Counted from the first letter of the stretch, positions 18,593 to 27,598 are shown. The stretch: DNA of 64,000 nt from CAWCCP01 sp963701245 (GCA_963701245.1 OY969576.1:744001-808000), one strand, 5' to 3'. The notes: generated by a model not told the origin, from the letters alone. Numbers and translations are program-made.

Positions 18593-18679
18593 CTGAACCA
18601 CCCCACACTTCCTTGACCTAATCATTAAAAAGACAACACTCTGATGCATTTGGGTGAAGGATAAAGTATGTGGGTCCAG
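18593..18679 (+). mobile_element. 87-bp MITE-like element with 5-bp target duplication
   Basis: The element begins CTGAACCACCCCACACTT and ends AAGTATGTGGGTCCAG; read in reverse complement the right end is CTGGACCCACATACTT, so the termini are imperfect inverted repeats. The bases directly outside are ACTAG on the left (18588-18592) and ACTAG on the right (18680-18684), a perfect 5-bp direct repeat as left by transposition. It has no coding capacity. The TG...CA type ends with C-rich sequence resemble those of some IS families (IS3 for example), but no matching transposase is in the window. Confidence 0.6.
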
Positions 18680-18705
18680 ACTAGAACTCTATTAATCAAT
18701 TATGG

Positions 18706-19236
18706 CTATTTAGCGTTATATCTTGCCACCGACTCTTCTATGATTTTCTTGGCCGCCTCAGCATCTCCCCATCCAAGAATTTTTGTAGTGCCAGGTTTTT
18801 TGAGATCTTTATAGTGAGTAAAATGTTCTGCCACCTGTTGCTGCCAGCGCGTACCCAAATCAGCTAAAGTATTTATGCGATCTCCTGTATTACGATCATC
18901 GGCAGGAACTACGATAATCTTATAATCCATATCTCCATCGTCTTCAAAGTTCAAAACACCGATTATTTTAGCTTCTAACCATATGCCTGTAGGAATTGGT
19001 TCGTCGGTAACTATTAAGGTATCGAGTTCGTCGCCATCCTCATCAAGTGTTTGCGGAATAAATCCATAGTTTGCTGGTTTTTGATAAATTGATGGTTCTA
19101 CCCGATCAAGCACAAAGGCTGCACGTTTGCGATCCCACTCTATTTTCATCGTGCTTCCTTTGGGTATTTCAACTACCGTATTCACTGTGCCATTTTTATA
19201 ATCACCATACTCTAATACTTTATTAAAATCAGGCAT
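18706..19236 (-). CDS. ppa: inorganic pyrophosphatase (family I, soluble)
   Basis: 176 residues from the ATG at 19236, fixed by GGAGG four bases upstream (the open frame extends to 19272). Family I motifs are visible: KIEWDRKRAAF, KPANYGFIPQT, DEDGDELDTLIVTDEP (the D-x-D-G-D-x-x-D metal site) and VVPADDRN. It hydrolyses pyrophosphate to drive biosynthesis. Divergently placed from the phosphodiesterase gene, 46 bp between starts. Confidence 0.94.
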   Translation of the reverse strand: MPDFNKVLEYGDYKNGTVNTVVEIPKGSTMKIEWDRKRAAFVLDRVEPSIYQKPANYGFIPQTLDEDGDELDTLIVTDEPIPTGIWLEAKIIGVLNFEDDGDMDYKIIVVPADDRNTGDRINTLADLGTRWQQQVAEHFTHYKDLKKPGTTKILGWGDAEAAKKIIEESVARYNAK

Positions 19237-19282
19237 ACGACCTCCAGTTATTTGCTTAAAACTATTGTACACTACATTGGAG

Positions 19283-19963
19283 ATGAAAATTATCGGTCAC
19301 CGCGGTGCGCGAGCATTGGCTCCTGAAAATACAATTGCCGCCATAAAAGAAGCTCTCCGCTATCATGTAGATGAAATAGAGTTTGATGTTCAAGTCACCA
19401 AAGACAACGTTGCCATACTGAATCATGATGCTTCAATCAGAGACAAAAAAGGCCGACGATACCCTGTTTCAAAATATTCCTATAAAGAGCTGCGCAGGAT
19501 CAAAGCCGATTTAACAACCTTCGACCAAGCTATTACCTTTATACACCAGAGAATCCCTACTTATGTCGAAGTAAAGGGTGGTGTGAACGTTGAACCGGTA
19601 ATTACATCAATTGAGAGTTTTTTAAAGCGTGGCTGGTCAACATCGGATTTTCTCTTAGGATCAAAAAGCCAGGTGATTTTGCTAAAGCTGCATAAAGCGC
19701 TCCCTGAAATTCAAAAAATAGTCATTGAACCTATCAGTGGCCTCAGGGCAATCAGGCGCGCCCGTCAGGTATCTACCACAAGATTAAGCTTAAATCAGAA
19801 ATGGTTTTGGCCAACTCTGGTCAAGTATTTGAATAGCCGTGGCTTAGATGTGTATCTTTATACCGTTAATAAACCTACTAATGTCGAAAAATGGCAAAAG
19901 CGAGGTGTCGTTGGAATTATTACGGACAATCCAGATAGATTTGTAAAATCTAAACACTCATAA
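19283..19963 (+). CDS. glycerophosphodiester phosphodiesterase family protein
   Basis: About 226 residues. It begins KIIGHRGARALAPENTIAAI with the catalytic His and the Glu of the GDPD family, followed by EFDVQVTKDNVAILNHDASI (metal ligands and second His). The C-terminus VYLYTVNKPTNVEKWQKRGVVGIITDNPDRF closes the TIM barrel. It probably releases glycerol-3-phosphate from glycerophosphodiesters, useful to a lipid-scavenging cell. No signal peptide, so cytoplasmic. The ATG at 19283 lies nine bases after TACACT; upstream TTG codons (19265, 19277) are alternative starts. Confidence 0.85.
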   Translation: MKIIGHRGARALAPENTIAAIKEALRYHVDEIEFDVQVTKDNVAILNHDASIRDKKGRRYPVSKYSYKELRRIKADLTTFDQAITFIHQRIPTYVEVKGGVNVEPVITSIESFLKRGWSTSDFLLGSKSQVILLKLHKALPEIQKIVIEPISGLRAIRRARQVSTTRLSLNQKWFWPTLVKYLNSRGLDVYLYTVNKPTNVEKWQKRGVVGIITDNPDRFVKSKHS

Positions 19964-19969
19964 ATAGAT

Positions 19970-20677
19970 ATGTCGAAAGCCTTCTATGTTACATGCAAAT
20001 CAGAAGCAACACACATATATACGTTCGAGTTTCAAGTCGCCGAAACATTTGCCTATACCGCTGGGCAGTTCGTTGAAGTATCATTGCCAATAAACCCCAA
20101 CCTTACGAATACCAAGAATCTTACGCATGAGTTTACCCTTTCTTCATCACCGACAGAAAAATACGTAAGTATCACTACAAGGATAGACCAGCAGCAACCA
20201 AGCCCATTTAAAACGACACTTCTGGCACTTGAGGAAGGATCTGAAGTATATATAAGTGAACCACTCGGTGATTTTGTGCTTCCAAAACTTATCCAAACAT
20301 CACTCATATTTGTGGCGCTTGGCATTGGCATCACCCCAGTGAGAAGCATCGCAAAGTGGCTTGCTGACAGAAACGAACAACGACCTATACAACTACTCTA
20401 TGCGGTTAAAAATGAAGAGGAAATTCTGTTTCAGCCAGAGATTGAAAAAGCAGGTATTGAACAAACACTAATAGTCAACAAACCCTCGGCAGCCTGGGGT
20501 GGTGAACAGGGTAAAATTACCCCACAAATGATCGTGGGGCTAAGTAACGATATTGCGCACGGTCTTATTTATATATCCGGTCCTGAATCTGATGCCAAGC
20601 AACTCGTTAAAGGGCTTGTGAAATTGGGTTTTCCTAATTCCCGTATCGTGACAGACTATTTTCTCGGCTATAAATAG
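19970..20677 (+). CDS. FAD/NAD(P)-binding ferredoxin reductase-like protein
   Basis: 235 residues with the FNR fold: FAD-binding start ending AGQFVEVSLP, EFTLSSSP, then the pyridine-nucleotide domain SLIFVALGIGITPVRSIAKW and a final YISGPESDAKQLVK...TDYFLGYK. No iron-sulfur Cys cluster is visible. It is paralogous to the reductase at 35001-35714 (similar GIGITP and C-terminal D-Y/F-F-x-G-Y). Electron acceptor unknown. It follows the phosphodiesterase by six bases and meets trxB head-on with adjoining stop codons (TAG then TAA). Confidence 0.85.
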   Translation: MSKAFYVTCKSEATHIYTFEFQVAETFAYTAGQFVEVSLPINPNLTNTKNLTHEFTLSSSPTEKYVSITTRIDQQQPSPFKTTLLALEEGSEVYISEPLGDFVLPKLIQTSLIFVALGIGITPVRSIAKWLADRNEQRPIQLLYAVKNEEEILFQPEIEKAGIEQTLIVNKPSAAWGGEQGKITPQMIVGLSNDIAHGLIYISGPESDAKQLVKGLVKLGFPNSRIVTDYFLGYK

Positions 20678-21622
20678 TTAATTTTGTAAGGGATGTTCGT
20701 GACCTTCCAGATACTCGCGAATTTTCAAGGCTGCAGTTGCCCCTTCGCCAACTGCCGATGCAATTTGCATGGTTGCACCGCTTCGGATGTCACCTGCCGC
20801 AAAAACTCCTGGAACATTGGTATGTAAATTATCGTCAGTAATAATAAAACCTATCTTGTCTAAAGTTATAGCATCTTTTACAAATTCAGAATTTGGTTTT
20901 AGGCCGACAAAAATAAATACTCCGTCCGTATCAAAGGCTATTTTATTGCCGTTCTGTGTACCAATTACTTGGGTAACAAAATTATCCTTTCCGATAATTT
21001 CGTCAGTCGTCGTTCCAAGATGAACGGTAACCTTGCCTTGTTTTACGTATTCATTCAGTTCGTCTTCCAATACATCGCTTGCTTTAATGGTTGAACGTAC
21101 GAGAACATCAATATGAGAAGCAAATTTCGTCAAAAATAGAGATTCTTGGAGTGCTGAATTGCCACCTCCAACGACTACCAGACGTTTATCTCGATAAAAA
21201 GCGCCATCACAGGTTGCACAGTAATGGACACCGCGAGCATAAAATTCCATTTCACCCGGTACACCGATTTTCTTATAATCACTGCCTGTTGCAATTAGCA
21301 CGGCTTTCGCTAAAAGATCGCCGCTGGTAGTTTCCAATCTTTTATAGGCACCCTCGTCATGTAGCGCGGTTACTTCTCCTAATTCTATGACCGTACCGAA
21401 TCGTTCTGCCTGTTTACGTAACTCGTCAGCTAATGCTAAGCCGGCTACTCCGTCAGGAAAGCCGGGATAATTGTCTATTTTATCTGTTACGGCCGCCAAA
21501 CCACCAACAACACCTCGTTCCATGGCCACCGTTTCAATGTCTTCACGTGTGGTGTATATCGCTGCTGCTAAAGCAGCTGGCCCAGCGCCGACAATAACTA
21601 AATCATGTTTTTGATTGTCCAT
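20678..21622 (-). CDS. trxB: thioredoxin reductase
   Basis: 314 residues. FAD-binding VGAGPAALAAAIYTTRE, the redox pair C135-A-T-C138 in HYCATCDGAFY, NADPH-binding VVGGGNSALQESLFL and the C-terminal FAAGDIRSG are all present. It passes electrons from NADPH to thioredoxin or a glutaredoxin-like partner, and a glutaredoxin-like gene lies just upstream on the same strand. GGAG is about six bases before the ATG. Confidence 0.94.
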   Translation of the reverse strand: MDNQKHDLVIVGAGPAALAAAIYTTREDIETVAMERGVVGGLAAVTDKIDNYPGFPDGVAGLALADELRKQAERFGTVIELGEVTALHDEGAYKRLETTSGDLLAKAVLIATGSDYKKIGVPGEMEFYARGVHYCATCDGAFYRDKRLVVVGGGNSALQESLFLTKFASHIDVLVRSTIKASDVLEDELNEYVKQGKVTVHLGTTTDEIIGKDNFVTQVIGTQNGNKIAFDTDGVFIFVGLKPNSEFVKDAITLDKIGFIITDDNLHTNVPGVFAAGDIRSGATMQIASAVGEGATAALKIREYLEGHEHPLQN

Positions 21623-21720
21623 GATTTACTCCTCGTTTTTCTAAAAGACTTAATAATTCGTGACTACTCGGTTCCTGCAAGATTGTATCACCAACAACTA
21701 TTGTAGGAATAATTTTCTTC
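21604..21720 (-). pseudogene. glutaredoxin C-terminal-like fragment
   Basis: Between the glutaredoxin and trxB genes an open frame of about 38 codons reads KKIIPTIVVGDTILQEP then SSHELLSLLEKRG, ending at a TGA that overlaps the start of trxB. The I-P-T cis-proline region followed by a helix resembles the second half of a glutaredoxin/thioredoxin fold. No CxxC half precedes it, and no clear start is seen beyond a possible TTG around 21723. It may be a remnant of a second redoxin or a small coupled ORF; the call is tentative. Confidence 0.35.
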
Positions 21721-21737
21721 CAATATTCAATACTACA

Positions 21738-21986
21738 TTAAGCAACTGCCGGTGCAAGCTTCGCGAGATTATACCCGACGATTACTTCTTTACTGTCATC
21801 GTGTTTGGTAATAACAGTGACCGGTACTGTTAAAGCACCGCTTAAACTTAAAGCTTCAGCTTGTCGTTGCGGATACTCATCAAGGTTTACTTCTTCATAT
21901 TCCATACCCTTTGCACCAAGGTACTTTTTCACCATCTGACAGTAGCCACATGTATTTGTTGTAAAGATAGTGATGTTTTTGACCAT
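21738..21986 (-). CDS. glutaredoxin-like (NrdH/Grx) protein
   Basis: 82 residues from the ATG at 21986, chosen because of GAGGGGGACC upstream; the frame stays open to 22097 but the extension is basic and unlike a domain. The CGYC active site lies in FTTNTCGYCQMVKKYLG, and TVPVTVI carries the cis-proline. It is a likely electron partner of the thioredoxin reductase that follows. The mRNA probably starts far upstream (promoter at 22152-22180), giving a roughly 160-nt leader with a CCGCTT...AAGCGG hairpin. Confidence 0.85.
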   Translation of the reverse strand: MVKNITIFTTNTCGYCQMVKKYLGAKGMEYEEVNLDEYPQRQAEALSLSGALTVPVTVITKHDDSKEVIVGYNLAKLAPAVA

Positions 21987-22151
21987 ATATCGGTCCCCCT
22001 CTTTTTTAAGTTTTTTCACGATTAGCCCCCACTTGCTGCGTGTACATTGTGCCGCTTCCACACCGCGTCTCTCAAGCGGTAACAGTCGCGATTGCACGAA
22101 AATTATTTATATTAAATCTGAATGAGCAGACCTGTATTGACTGTATCGTTT

Positions 22152-22180
22152 ATTATATATAGCGCGTCAACGTAATGCAA
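22152..22180 (-). promoter_or_regulatory. sigma70-type promoter for the glutaredoxin-trxB unit
   Basis: On the minus strand TTGCAT (22175-22180) and TATAAT (22152-22157) are separated by 17 bp. The same region holds a 10-bp inverted repeat of ATATATAGCG type, so a regulatory or RNA hairpin role is also possible. It lies in a 167-bp gap (22098-22264) with no other gene. Confidence 0.55.
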
Positions 22181-22264
22181 TACGCTATATATTGTGCTTT
22201 TTACCATTATTCACTGCAAATACACCATTGCATATTGCTATATTCACCCTAATAACACATCTGC

Positions 22265-22840
22265 TTAGTTTGATGAACCGCCAATAGAATGAAGGGTCAC
22301 ATCAAAGACCAAATTCGCATTAGCCGGAATACCAGAGCCACTTGGAGGATTCGCTCCATATGCCATAGCTGCTGGAATAAGCAGTCGACGAGTTCCGCCA
22401 ACTTTCATACCCGGAATGCCCTTGGTCCAACCTTCGATTACTTGATTAAGGGGGAAAGTTACTGGCTTGCCCGTATCTAATGAACTCTGGAAAATGACGC
22501 CGGTTGCAGCAACTGCTCCGGTGTAATCGACAGTAACCGTATCTCCGGCTTTCACTGTTGCCCCCGTTCCCGCCTTGGTATCAATTACCTGCAAAGTGGG
22601 AATACTATCGGTAGGCGTAAAATTGGCAAGTTTAGTACCTTCTAATTTATTGCTGGGCTGGTTCACGTTTGACTCCGATTTATTAGATTGTGATTGTGCT
22701 TTAGTGGCGGCCGCCGCTGCTTGTGTTTGATCGTGCTGTTGAATCAAGGTGTAAATAACTGCGATTGTCAGTGCAGATGAAGTGACCAAAAAAAGCCCCG
22801 CTCCAAACAGTGCAAAAGCCCGATCCCGTATTCGTGCCAT
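22265..22840 (-). CDS. membrane-anchored FKBP-type peptidyl-prolyl isomerase
   Basis: 191 residues. One N-terminal transmembrane helix (about 10-32) and a Gln/Ala/Ser/Asn-rich linker precede an FKBP domain: VKAGDTVTVDYTGAV, GWTKGIPGMKVGGTRRLLIP and AYGANPPSGSGIPANANLVF. It should assist folding of secreted proteins on the outer face of the membrane. A GGGAG lies 12 bases before the ATG. Confidence 0.9.
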   Translation of the reverse strand: MARIRDRAFALFGAGLFLVTSSALTIAVIYTLIQQHDQTQAAAAATKAQSQSNKSESNVNQPSNKLEGTKLANFTPTDSIPTLQVIDTKAGTGATVKAGDTVTVDYTGAVAATGVIFQSSLDTGKPVTFPLNQVIEGWTKGIPGMKVGGTRRLLIPAAMAYGANPPSGSGIPANANLVFDVTLHSIGGSSN

Positions 22841-22891
22841 GTAAAATGTACTCTCCCTTCATTTACTATTAGCGAAACTGTTCCGCTTATT

Positions 22892-23374
22892 TTAACGTGC
22901 AGCCTCTATGTTTACAACCTTTACCGACGACAAACCATTTGCTTTTATAATCTCCAGGAGCGTACTTCTAATTGGCTCCCAATATCCGAACGGTATACCA
23001 GAAAGCTTATTAATCGACATCCATAACGGAAGCCAAGAATCAGTTTGAGTCTGTCGAGCATATTCTTCTGATGAACTGGGCAATTCCGGCTGACCACTTT
23101 TATAGGTGCACCAATAAAATAAATGCCTGGAAGGATAGTCATGAAAATCAATAATTTGATTCATCACTTCAACCGCAATAGTCGTTTCTTCCAATATTTC
23201 GCGTTTTACGGTATTGATGGGATCTTCATTAGGTTCGATATGGCCCCCTGGTAATGAGTAGTACTGCGCACCAGATTTCCAGCGTTCAATTAATAGTAAC
23301 GAACCTTCATACAGTACAACTCCCCGAGCAGTATTGTGAACCGTCTGAGAAACTTCAGATTCGTTCTGCACCAT
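22892..23374 (-). CDS. Nudix hydrolase
   Basis: About 160 residues from the ATG at 23374, which overlaps the end of pheT by 20 bases; an upstream start at 23398 is possible. The Nudix box is close to consensus: GGHIEPNEDPINTVKREILEE (split here: GGHIEPNEDP, then VKREILEETTI). A preceding YYSLPGG is typical. It cleaves a nucleoside diphosphate linked to another group; substrate unknown. Coupling to pheT is probably just operon compaction. Confidence 0.85.
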   Translation of the reverse strand: MVQNESEVSQTVHNTARGVVLYEGSLLLIERWKSGAQYYSLPGGHIEPNEDPINTVKREILEETTIAVEVMNQIIDFHDYPSRHLFYWCTYKSGQPELPSSSEEYARQTQTDSWLPLWMSINKLSGIPFGYWEPIRSTLLEIIKANGLSSVKVVNIEAAR

Positions 23375-25889
23375 ATTTATTTTTCGCACTCTCTGCAACT
23401 CGATTGAGTAATTCGTTTACATCCTTATCAGTCAGAGTCTTATCGTAGTTTGCTATCGACAATCTAAAAAGTAACTGCTTGTGATTCTTATCATCCTCAC
23501 GCTGAAACATATCAATGGCCGAAAGATGGATACTGCTGTATGGAGGCATTAGTTCTTTGATCTCCTGTTCGAGAAAATCTAGCAGATCTTGAAACGGCAA
23601 TTCGAATGTCACTTTCAGACTGAGATCTTGTTCTACTTTCGGATAGCGTGAAAGTGGGCTATACGGTTTACTGGGAGATACTTGTCTAAGAAGCTTAACG
23701 ATATCTATTTCAAATGCTGCCGTGCTAGTCGGAAGCTTAAGTGCTTTCCGAATGGCTGGTTTAATTTCGCCGATTACACCGAGTGCATCGTTTTTGTCCG
23801 ATCCATAAATCACCGCACTGCGTTTTGGTAAAAAGGGAATGTCGGCTTGTCCGATCGAATTTTCAAATGGTTTGAGTGAATACGCCACACCGATTTTTGA
23901 AAGAAGATAGTTGAGATATGTTCGTGCCATGTAATATGGTGCTCCCTTAATGGAGTCATGATTTGCATAGATAAAAGCAAGTTTTTCGAATTCAAACGGG
24001 AGTCCACTTTCGTCGATAGCTGAAGTTTCATGTGTCTTACCCAGTTCAAAAATAGCGAGTTCATTATAACCAGCTTTGATATTAGGGTGCACTTTTTCCA
24101 ATAAACTCGGTAGTAAGCTCAATCGATAGTATTGCAGACCTGGACTGAGGGCATTACTTACTTGAAAAGCGACGTTTCTATCCTGGCCGACTTTATCCAG
24201 AAGATCACCATGAATAAAACTATAGGTCAGCAATTCATTCGCACCCGCCCTAGAGAGGAAATCTCGCAGTGTATCTTTAAAATCAAACAGAGCATTCCTG
24301 TGAGCTGGTTCAATATACCTTTTGGGCAAGACTAGAGGCAATTTATCATAGCCGTATAGACGTCCTACCTCTTCAACAATATCCTCCCTTAGCTCAATGT
24401 CAGTCCGCCAAAACGGGGCATGCACAATCAGATCACTGCGATCAATATCTACTTTGAATTCGACATTTTCCAATATTCGTTTCATTTCTATGGCCGCTAA
24501 GCTAAGACCTAAGCGGTCATTTATGAAATCAGCCGCAACTCTTACTATCGGATAGATTGATTGTCTTGCTTGTATAACTTGATCTAGATGATTATCATCG
24601 ACAATCGGACCAGCTACTTTACCTCCAGGTGATTTTTTGATCTCGGAAGTGATTTTTGCGAGGACTGTTCTGTTTTGGAGCGGACTTTGACCCTTATTAA
24701 ATCTTGTGAGCGCATCAGTAAATAAACCGTGCTCCATGGCGGTACGACGGACTGAGTACATGTCAAAAGTACCACACTCGAGAATAATGTTTTTTGTTGA
24801 GTCATCGACTTCGGTATCTGCTCCACCCATAATTCCACCAACACCAATTAACTGTTTGTCAGTGGCTATCATGATTGCATCTGGTCTCGGTTGAATAGTT
24901 TTCCCATTTAAGAGCGTAATCTTCTCTTCTGGTTTAGGATTCCGAACTACAATTGTGGCTTTATCATCTACGGAGAGTGCTTTGACTTTATCGTAATCAT
25001 AGGCATGTAGAGGTTGGGCAGTTTCGATCATAAAGTAATTTGTGTAATCGACAATATTATTTATTGATCGTATCCCTACTTTGGCAAGTTCCACTTGTAA
25101 CCAGACCGGACTGGGACCGACTGCCACATCAGTTAAGGGTACTAATGTAAATCGGGGCACAAGCCCAGGCAATTCGTTTGAAAAGGTAAGCGACAATTGA
25201 TCGCTTTCCATTGCTGGAAAAAACGGATCTGTCACGTACCAGTCTGGACTTTTAAACGATAGATTCTGAATGCCAGACAACTCTCGAGCTATTCCTAAAA
25301 AGCCAAAACAATCTGGTCGGTGTGTGAACATTTTGTTTTCTATATCGATGACGATATCGTCCTTCAAGCCAAATGCTTCAGCAAAATCGGTACCCGGGGT
25401 ATGGTCACCGTCTATTTCTAAAATGCCGGAATGATTGTCACCTAAACCCAGTTCCTTCGGTGAGGCCAGCATTCCATTGCTTTTCTGACCCCTTATTTCT
25501 CGAGTTGATAATACGAATGGCTCTTTCCAAAACGACTCCGGAACGGTCGATTCTGGAGGTAGCCAAGCGGCCAACATATTTCGGTGCACGTTAGGTGCAC
25601 CGCAGACAACTTGAACGAAGCCTTTTTCGTCTCGCTCTACGGAAGCGACTTTTCCGGCATCATCAATTTTACAAATGTGTAATCTGTCAGCATCTGGATG
25701 ATCAGCAACAGACACTACTCTGACAATTATGATACCTTTATAGGCATCACCCAGATGCACAGTTTCCTCAATCGCACCCAATTGCGTACCAATTTTATAT
25801 TCTAGAGCATCCAAACCGACAGCTACTATATCCGCCGAACAGTCATACTGTCGATTCATATTTTGAATAGTATTTAGGCTAAATTTCAT
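23355..25889 (-). CDS. pheT: phenylalanine--tRNA ligase beta subunit
   Basis: 844 residues, full-size bacterial PheT. The N-terminal tRNA-binding domain shows VVSVADHPDADRLHICKID; B3/B4 editing region has DIENKMFTHRPDCFGFLGIARE; B5, the catalytic-like core and the C-terminal anticodon-binding FDX-ACB domain (SRYPKVEQDLSLKV) follow. It acts with PheS to charge tRNA-Phe. Start overlaps the pheS stop by four bases. Confidence 0.96.
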   Translation of the reverse strand: MKFSLNTIQNMNRQYDCSADIVAVGLDALEYKIGTQLGAIEETVHLGDAYKGIIIVRVVSVADHPDADRLHICKIDDAGKVASVERDEKGFVQVVCGAPNVHRNMLAAWLPPESTVPESFWKEPFVLSTREIRGQKSNGMLASPKELGLGDNHSGILEIDGDHTPGTDFAEAFGLKDDIVIDIENKMFTHRPDCFGFLGIARELSGIQNLSFKSPDWYVTDPFFPAMESDQLSLTFSNELPGLVPRFTLVPLTDVAVGPSPVWLQVELAKVGIRSINNIVDYTNYFMIETAQPLHAYDYDKVKALSVDDKATIVVRNPKPEEKITLLNGKTIQPRPDAIMIATDKQLIGVGGIMGGADTEVDDSTKNIILECGTFDMYSVRRTAMEHGLFTDALTRFNKGQSPLQNRTVLAKITSEIKKSPGGKVAGPIVDDNHLDQVIQARQSIYPIVRVAADFINDRLGLSLAAIEMKRILENVEFKVDIDRSDLIVHAPFWRTDIELREDIVEEVGRLYGYDKLPLVLPKRYIEPAHRNALFDFKDTLRDFLSRAGANELLTYSFIHGDLLDKVGQDRNVAFQVSNALSPGLQYYRLSLLPSLLEKVHPNIKAGYNELAIFELGKTHETSAIDESGLPFEFEKLAFIYANHDSIKGAPYYMARTYLNYLLSKIGVAYSLKPFENSIGQADIPFLPKRSAVIYGSDKNDALGVIGEIKPAIRKALKLPTSTAAFEIDIVKLLRQVSPSKPYSPLSRYPKVEQDLSLKVTFELPFQDLLDFLEQEIKELMPPYSSIHLSAIDMFQREDDKNHKQLLFRLSIANYDKTLTDKDVNELLNRVAESAKNKYGAERI

Positions 25890-26944
25890 GAAAATTGCCT
25901 CAGAAACTCTAACCGGCCACTTTCAAAGTTACGAATGTCTTCGATGCCATATTTCATCATGACTAAACGCTCCAATCCACATCCCCAGGCAAATCCCGTA
26001 TATACATTGGTATCAATGCCTGCCTTATGGAGGACATTTGGATGGATCATACCCATACCAAGTAACTCTATCCAACCTGAATAACTGCAGATTGGACAAC
26101 CTTCTTTCTTACAAAATGGGCAAGATAAAGCCAACTCAAAACTTGGCTCAGTAAATGGAAAATAGAATGGCTGGCTTCTTATCTCTATATTCTGACCATA
26201 ATATTCACTTAAAAATGTTTTAAATGTGCCTAATAAGTTTCCCGCATGAATACCTTTGTCTACATATACTCCTTCAAATTGATAAAACGTATGCTCATGA
26301 CGAGCATCAAGATCTTCGTTACGGAACACTCTTCCCGGAAGCAACACGGCAATAGGTACATTGCGCTCTAAGTTTGATTTAAAATCTTGCAATACTCGAT
26401 TTTGCATTGTTGATGTATGAGCTGGTGCAATAAACGGCTTGTTTTGTTTGTCAGTCTGGATAGTCATGAACGTGTCGTAGTCATCACGTGCGGGATGGCC
26501 CTCAGCAAAATTAAGCGTTTCAAACATATGATAATCATCGTCAATCTCTCTAGATTCGACGGTGGTAAAACCCATTCGGTAAAAAATATCTAGCACCACC
26601 TTGAGCTCAGTTGTCAACGGATGTTGAGTTCCGTAATTCGTGGCAATAAGTTTAGGTTGCTCTTGAGCAGAAACATTTATATCAAAGGGTGCTGTCACGT
26701 CAATTGGAGGTAATGCTTCGCCATCTCCGTCTTTTGACGCGTCAATTAGCTGCTTTAATTCAACCCGAAGCGAATTCACCTCACCGCCAAATGCGGCCCG
26801 TTTATCGGATGGTAGTTTTTTGAGTTCATCAAATAGTTTTTTAAGTTCTGGGGAACGCAAAATCTGATTATCCGACTGTCTATCGGCGATACGTTTTTTT
26901 AGTAACTCAGCAGTCTCCCGGACTTCAGAATTTTGATAGTTCAT
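25886..26944 (-). CDS. pheS: phenylalanine--tRNA ligase alpha subunit
   Basis: 352 residues. An N-terminal coiled coil is followed by the class II catalytic core: motif 2 VFRNEDLDARHEHTFYQFEG, FTEPSFEL, and motif 3 GCGLERLVMMKYGIED. A Cys-rich insertion CPFCKKEGCPICSYSGW near residue 275 could bind zinc; such an insert occurs in some PheS proteins. First gene of the pheS-pheT-nudix operon, divergent from the response regulator. TATACT lies 12 bases before the ATG. Confidence 0.95.
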   Translation of the reverse strand: MNYQNSEVRETAELLKKRIADRQSDNQILRSPELKKLFDELKKLPSDKRAAFGGEVNSLRVELKQLIDASKDGDGEALPPIDVTAPFDINVSAQEQPKLIATNYGTQHPLTTELKVVLDIFYRMGFTTVESREIDDDYHMFETLNFAEGHPARDDYDTFMTIQTDKQNKPFIAPAHTSTMQNRVLQDFKSNLERNVPIAVLLPGRVFRNEDLDARHEHTFYQFEGVYVDKGIHAGNLLGTFKTFLSEYYGQNIEIRSQPFYFPFTEPSFELALSCPFCKKEGCPICSYSGWIELLGMGMIHPNVLHKAGIDTNVYTGFAWGCGLERLVMMKYGIEDIRNFESGRLEFLRQFS

Positions 26945-27070
26945 ATCTTATAGATCAGTATACCAGCACAAAGTTCTCATGCCTACTTTATATACATATG
27001 TTGCTACGATTGATTTTGGGAAAAAATCAATTTGGCATTGTTTTATTCTATTGAACCCAAATATTTTAAT

Positions 27071-27098
27071 TTGTACAGAACTTTGTTGATAGTATACT
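27071..27098 (+). promoter_or_regulatory. promoter of the two-component operon
   Basis: TTGTAC (27071-27076) and TATACT (27093-27098) with 16 bp between them lie 23 bp before the response-regulator ATG. A short AAGAAAGG follows as a weak ribosome-binding site. Confidence 0.5.
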
Positions 27099-27121
27099 TG
27101 GCATAAGAAAGGCTTTTGCTT

Positions 27122-27532
27122 ATGACAAAAATACTACTAATAGAGGATGACCCGCTAATTTATCGTTTATATAAGAAACTCTTTAGTCTCGAAGGGTACG
27201 AAACAGAGTTAGCTGAAGACGGTCAGTCTGGATTAGATGCTCTAACACATTTTCACCCCGACATCATACTGTTAGATATCATGATGCCGAATATGAATGG
27301 CATTGAAATGTTGACGCAACTTAAAACAAACGATGAAACAAAAAACATTCCGGTAATAGTACTCACCAATATTGCCGATATGAATATTACCAATATTGCA
27401 CTATCTAAAGGTGCGGTCCTGGTTATTATAAAGAGTCAATCTGAACCCGCTGATGTAATAGCAACGATTAAGGGTGTACTGGTTAAAAATGAACAGACTG
27501 TCGGTACGGAGCAGCCAAAACAAACACCATAA
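27122..27532 (+). CDS. response regulator, receiver domain only
   Basis: 136 residues from the ATG at 27122 (a TTG six bases upstream is in frame). A single CheY-like receiver: acidic LLIEDDP, phospho-acceptor Asp52 in DIILLDIMMPNMNG, switch Thr in VIVLTN and the conserved Lys in IIKSQSEP. No output domain follows; the last 20 residues are a polar tail. It probably signals by protein contact, partnered with the histidine kinase that follows 66 bp downstream. Confidence 0.9.
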   Translation: MTKILLIEDDPLIYRLYKKLFSLEGYETELAEDGQSGLDALTHFHPDIILLDIMMPNMNGIEMLTQLKTNDETKNIPVIVLTNIADMNITNIALSKGAVLVIIKSQSEPADVIATIKGVLVKNEQTVGTEQPKQTP

Positions 27533-27598
27533 GAACGTAAAGAGCCATAGACTTCGCATCAAGGTAACCAAACGCTTACGCTTTTCGAATCAAACGTC

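Noticed and set aside
22137..22160. Plus-strand promoter (TTGACT...TATATA) in the gap before the FKBP gene
   Set aside because: Spacing is only about 12 bp and no plus-strand gene follows; the minus-strand reading with 17-bp spacing fits the glutaredoxin gene better.
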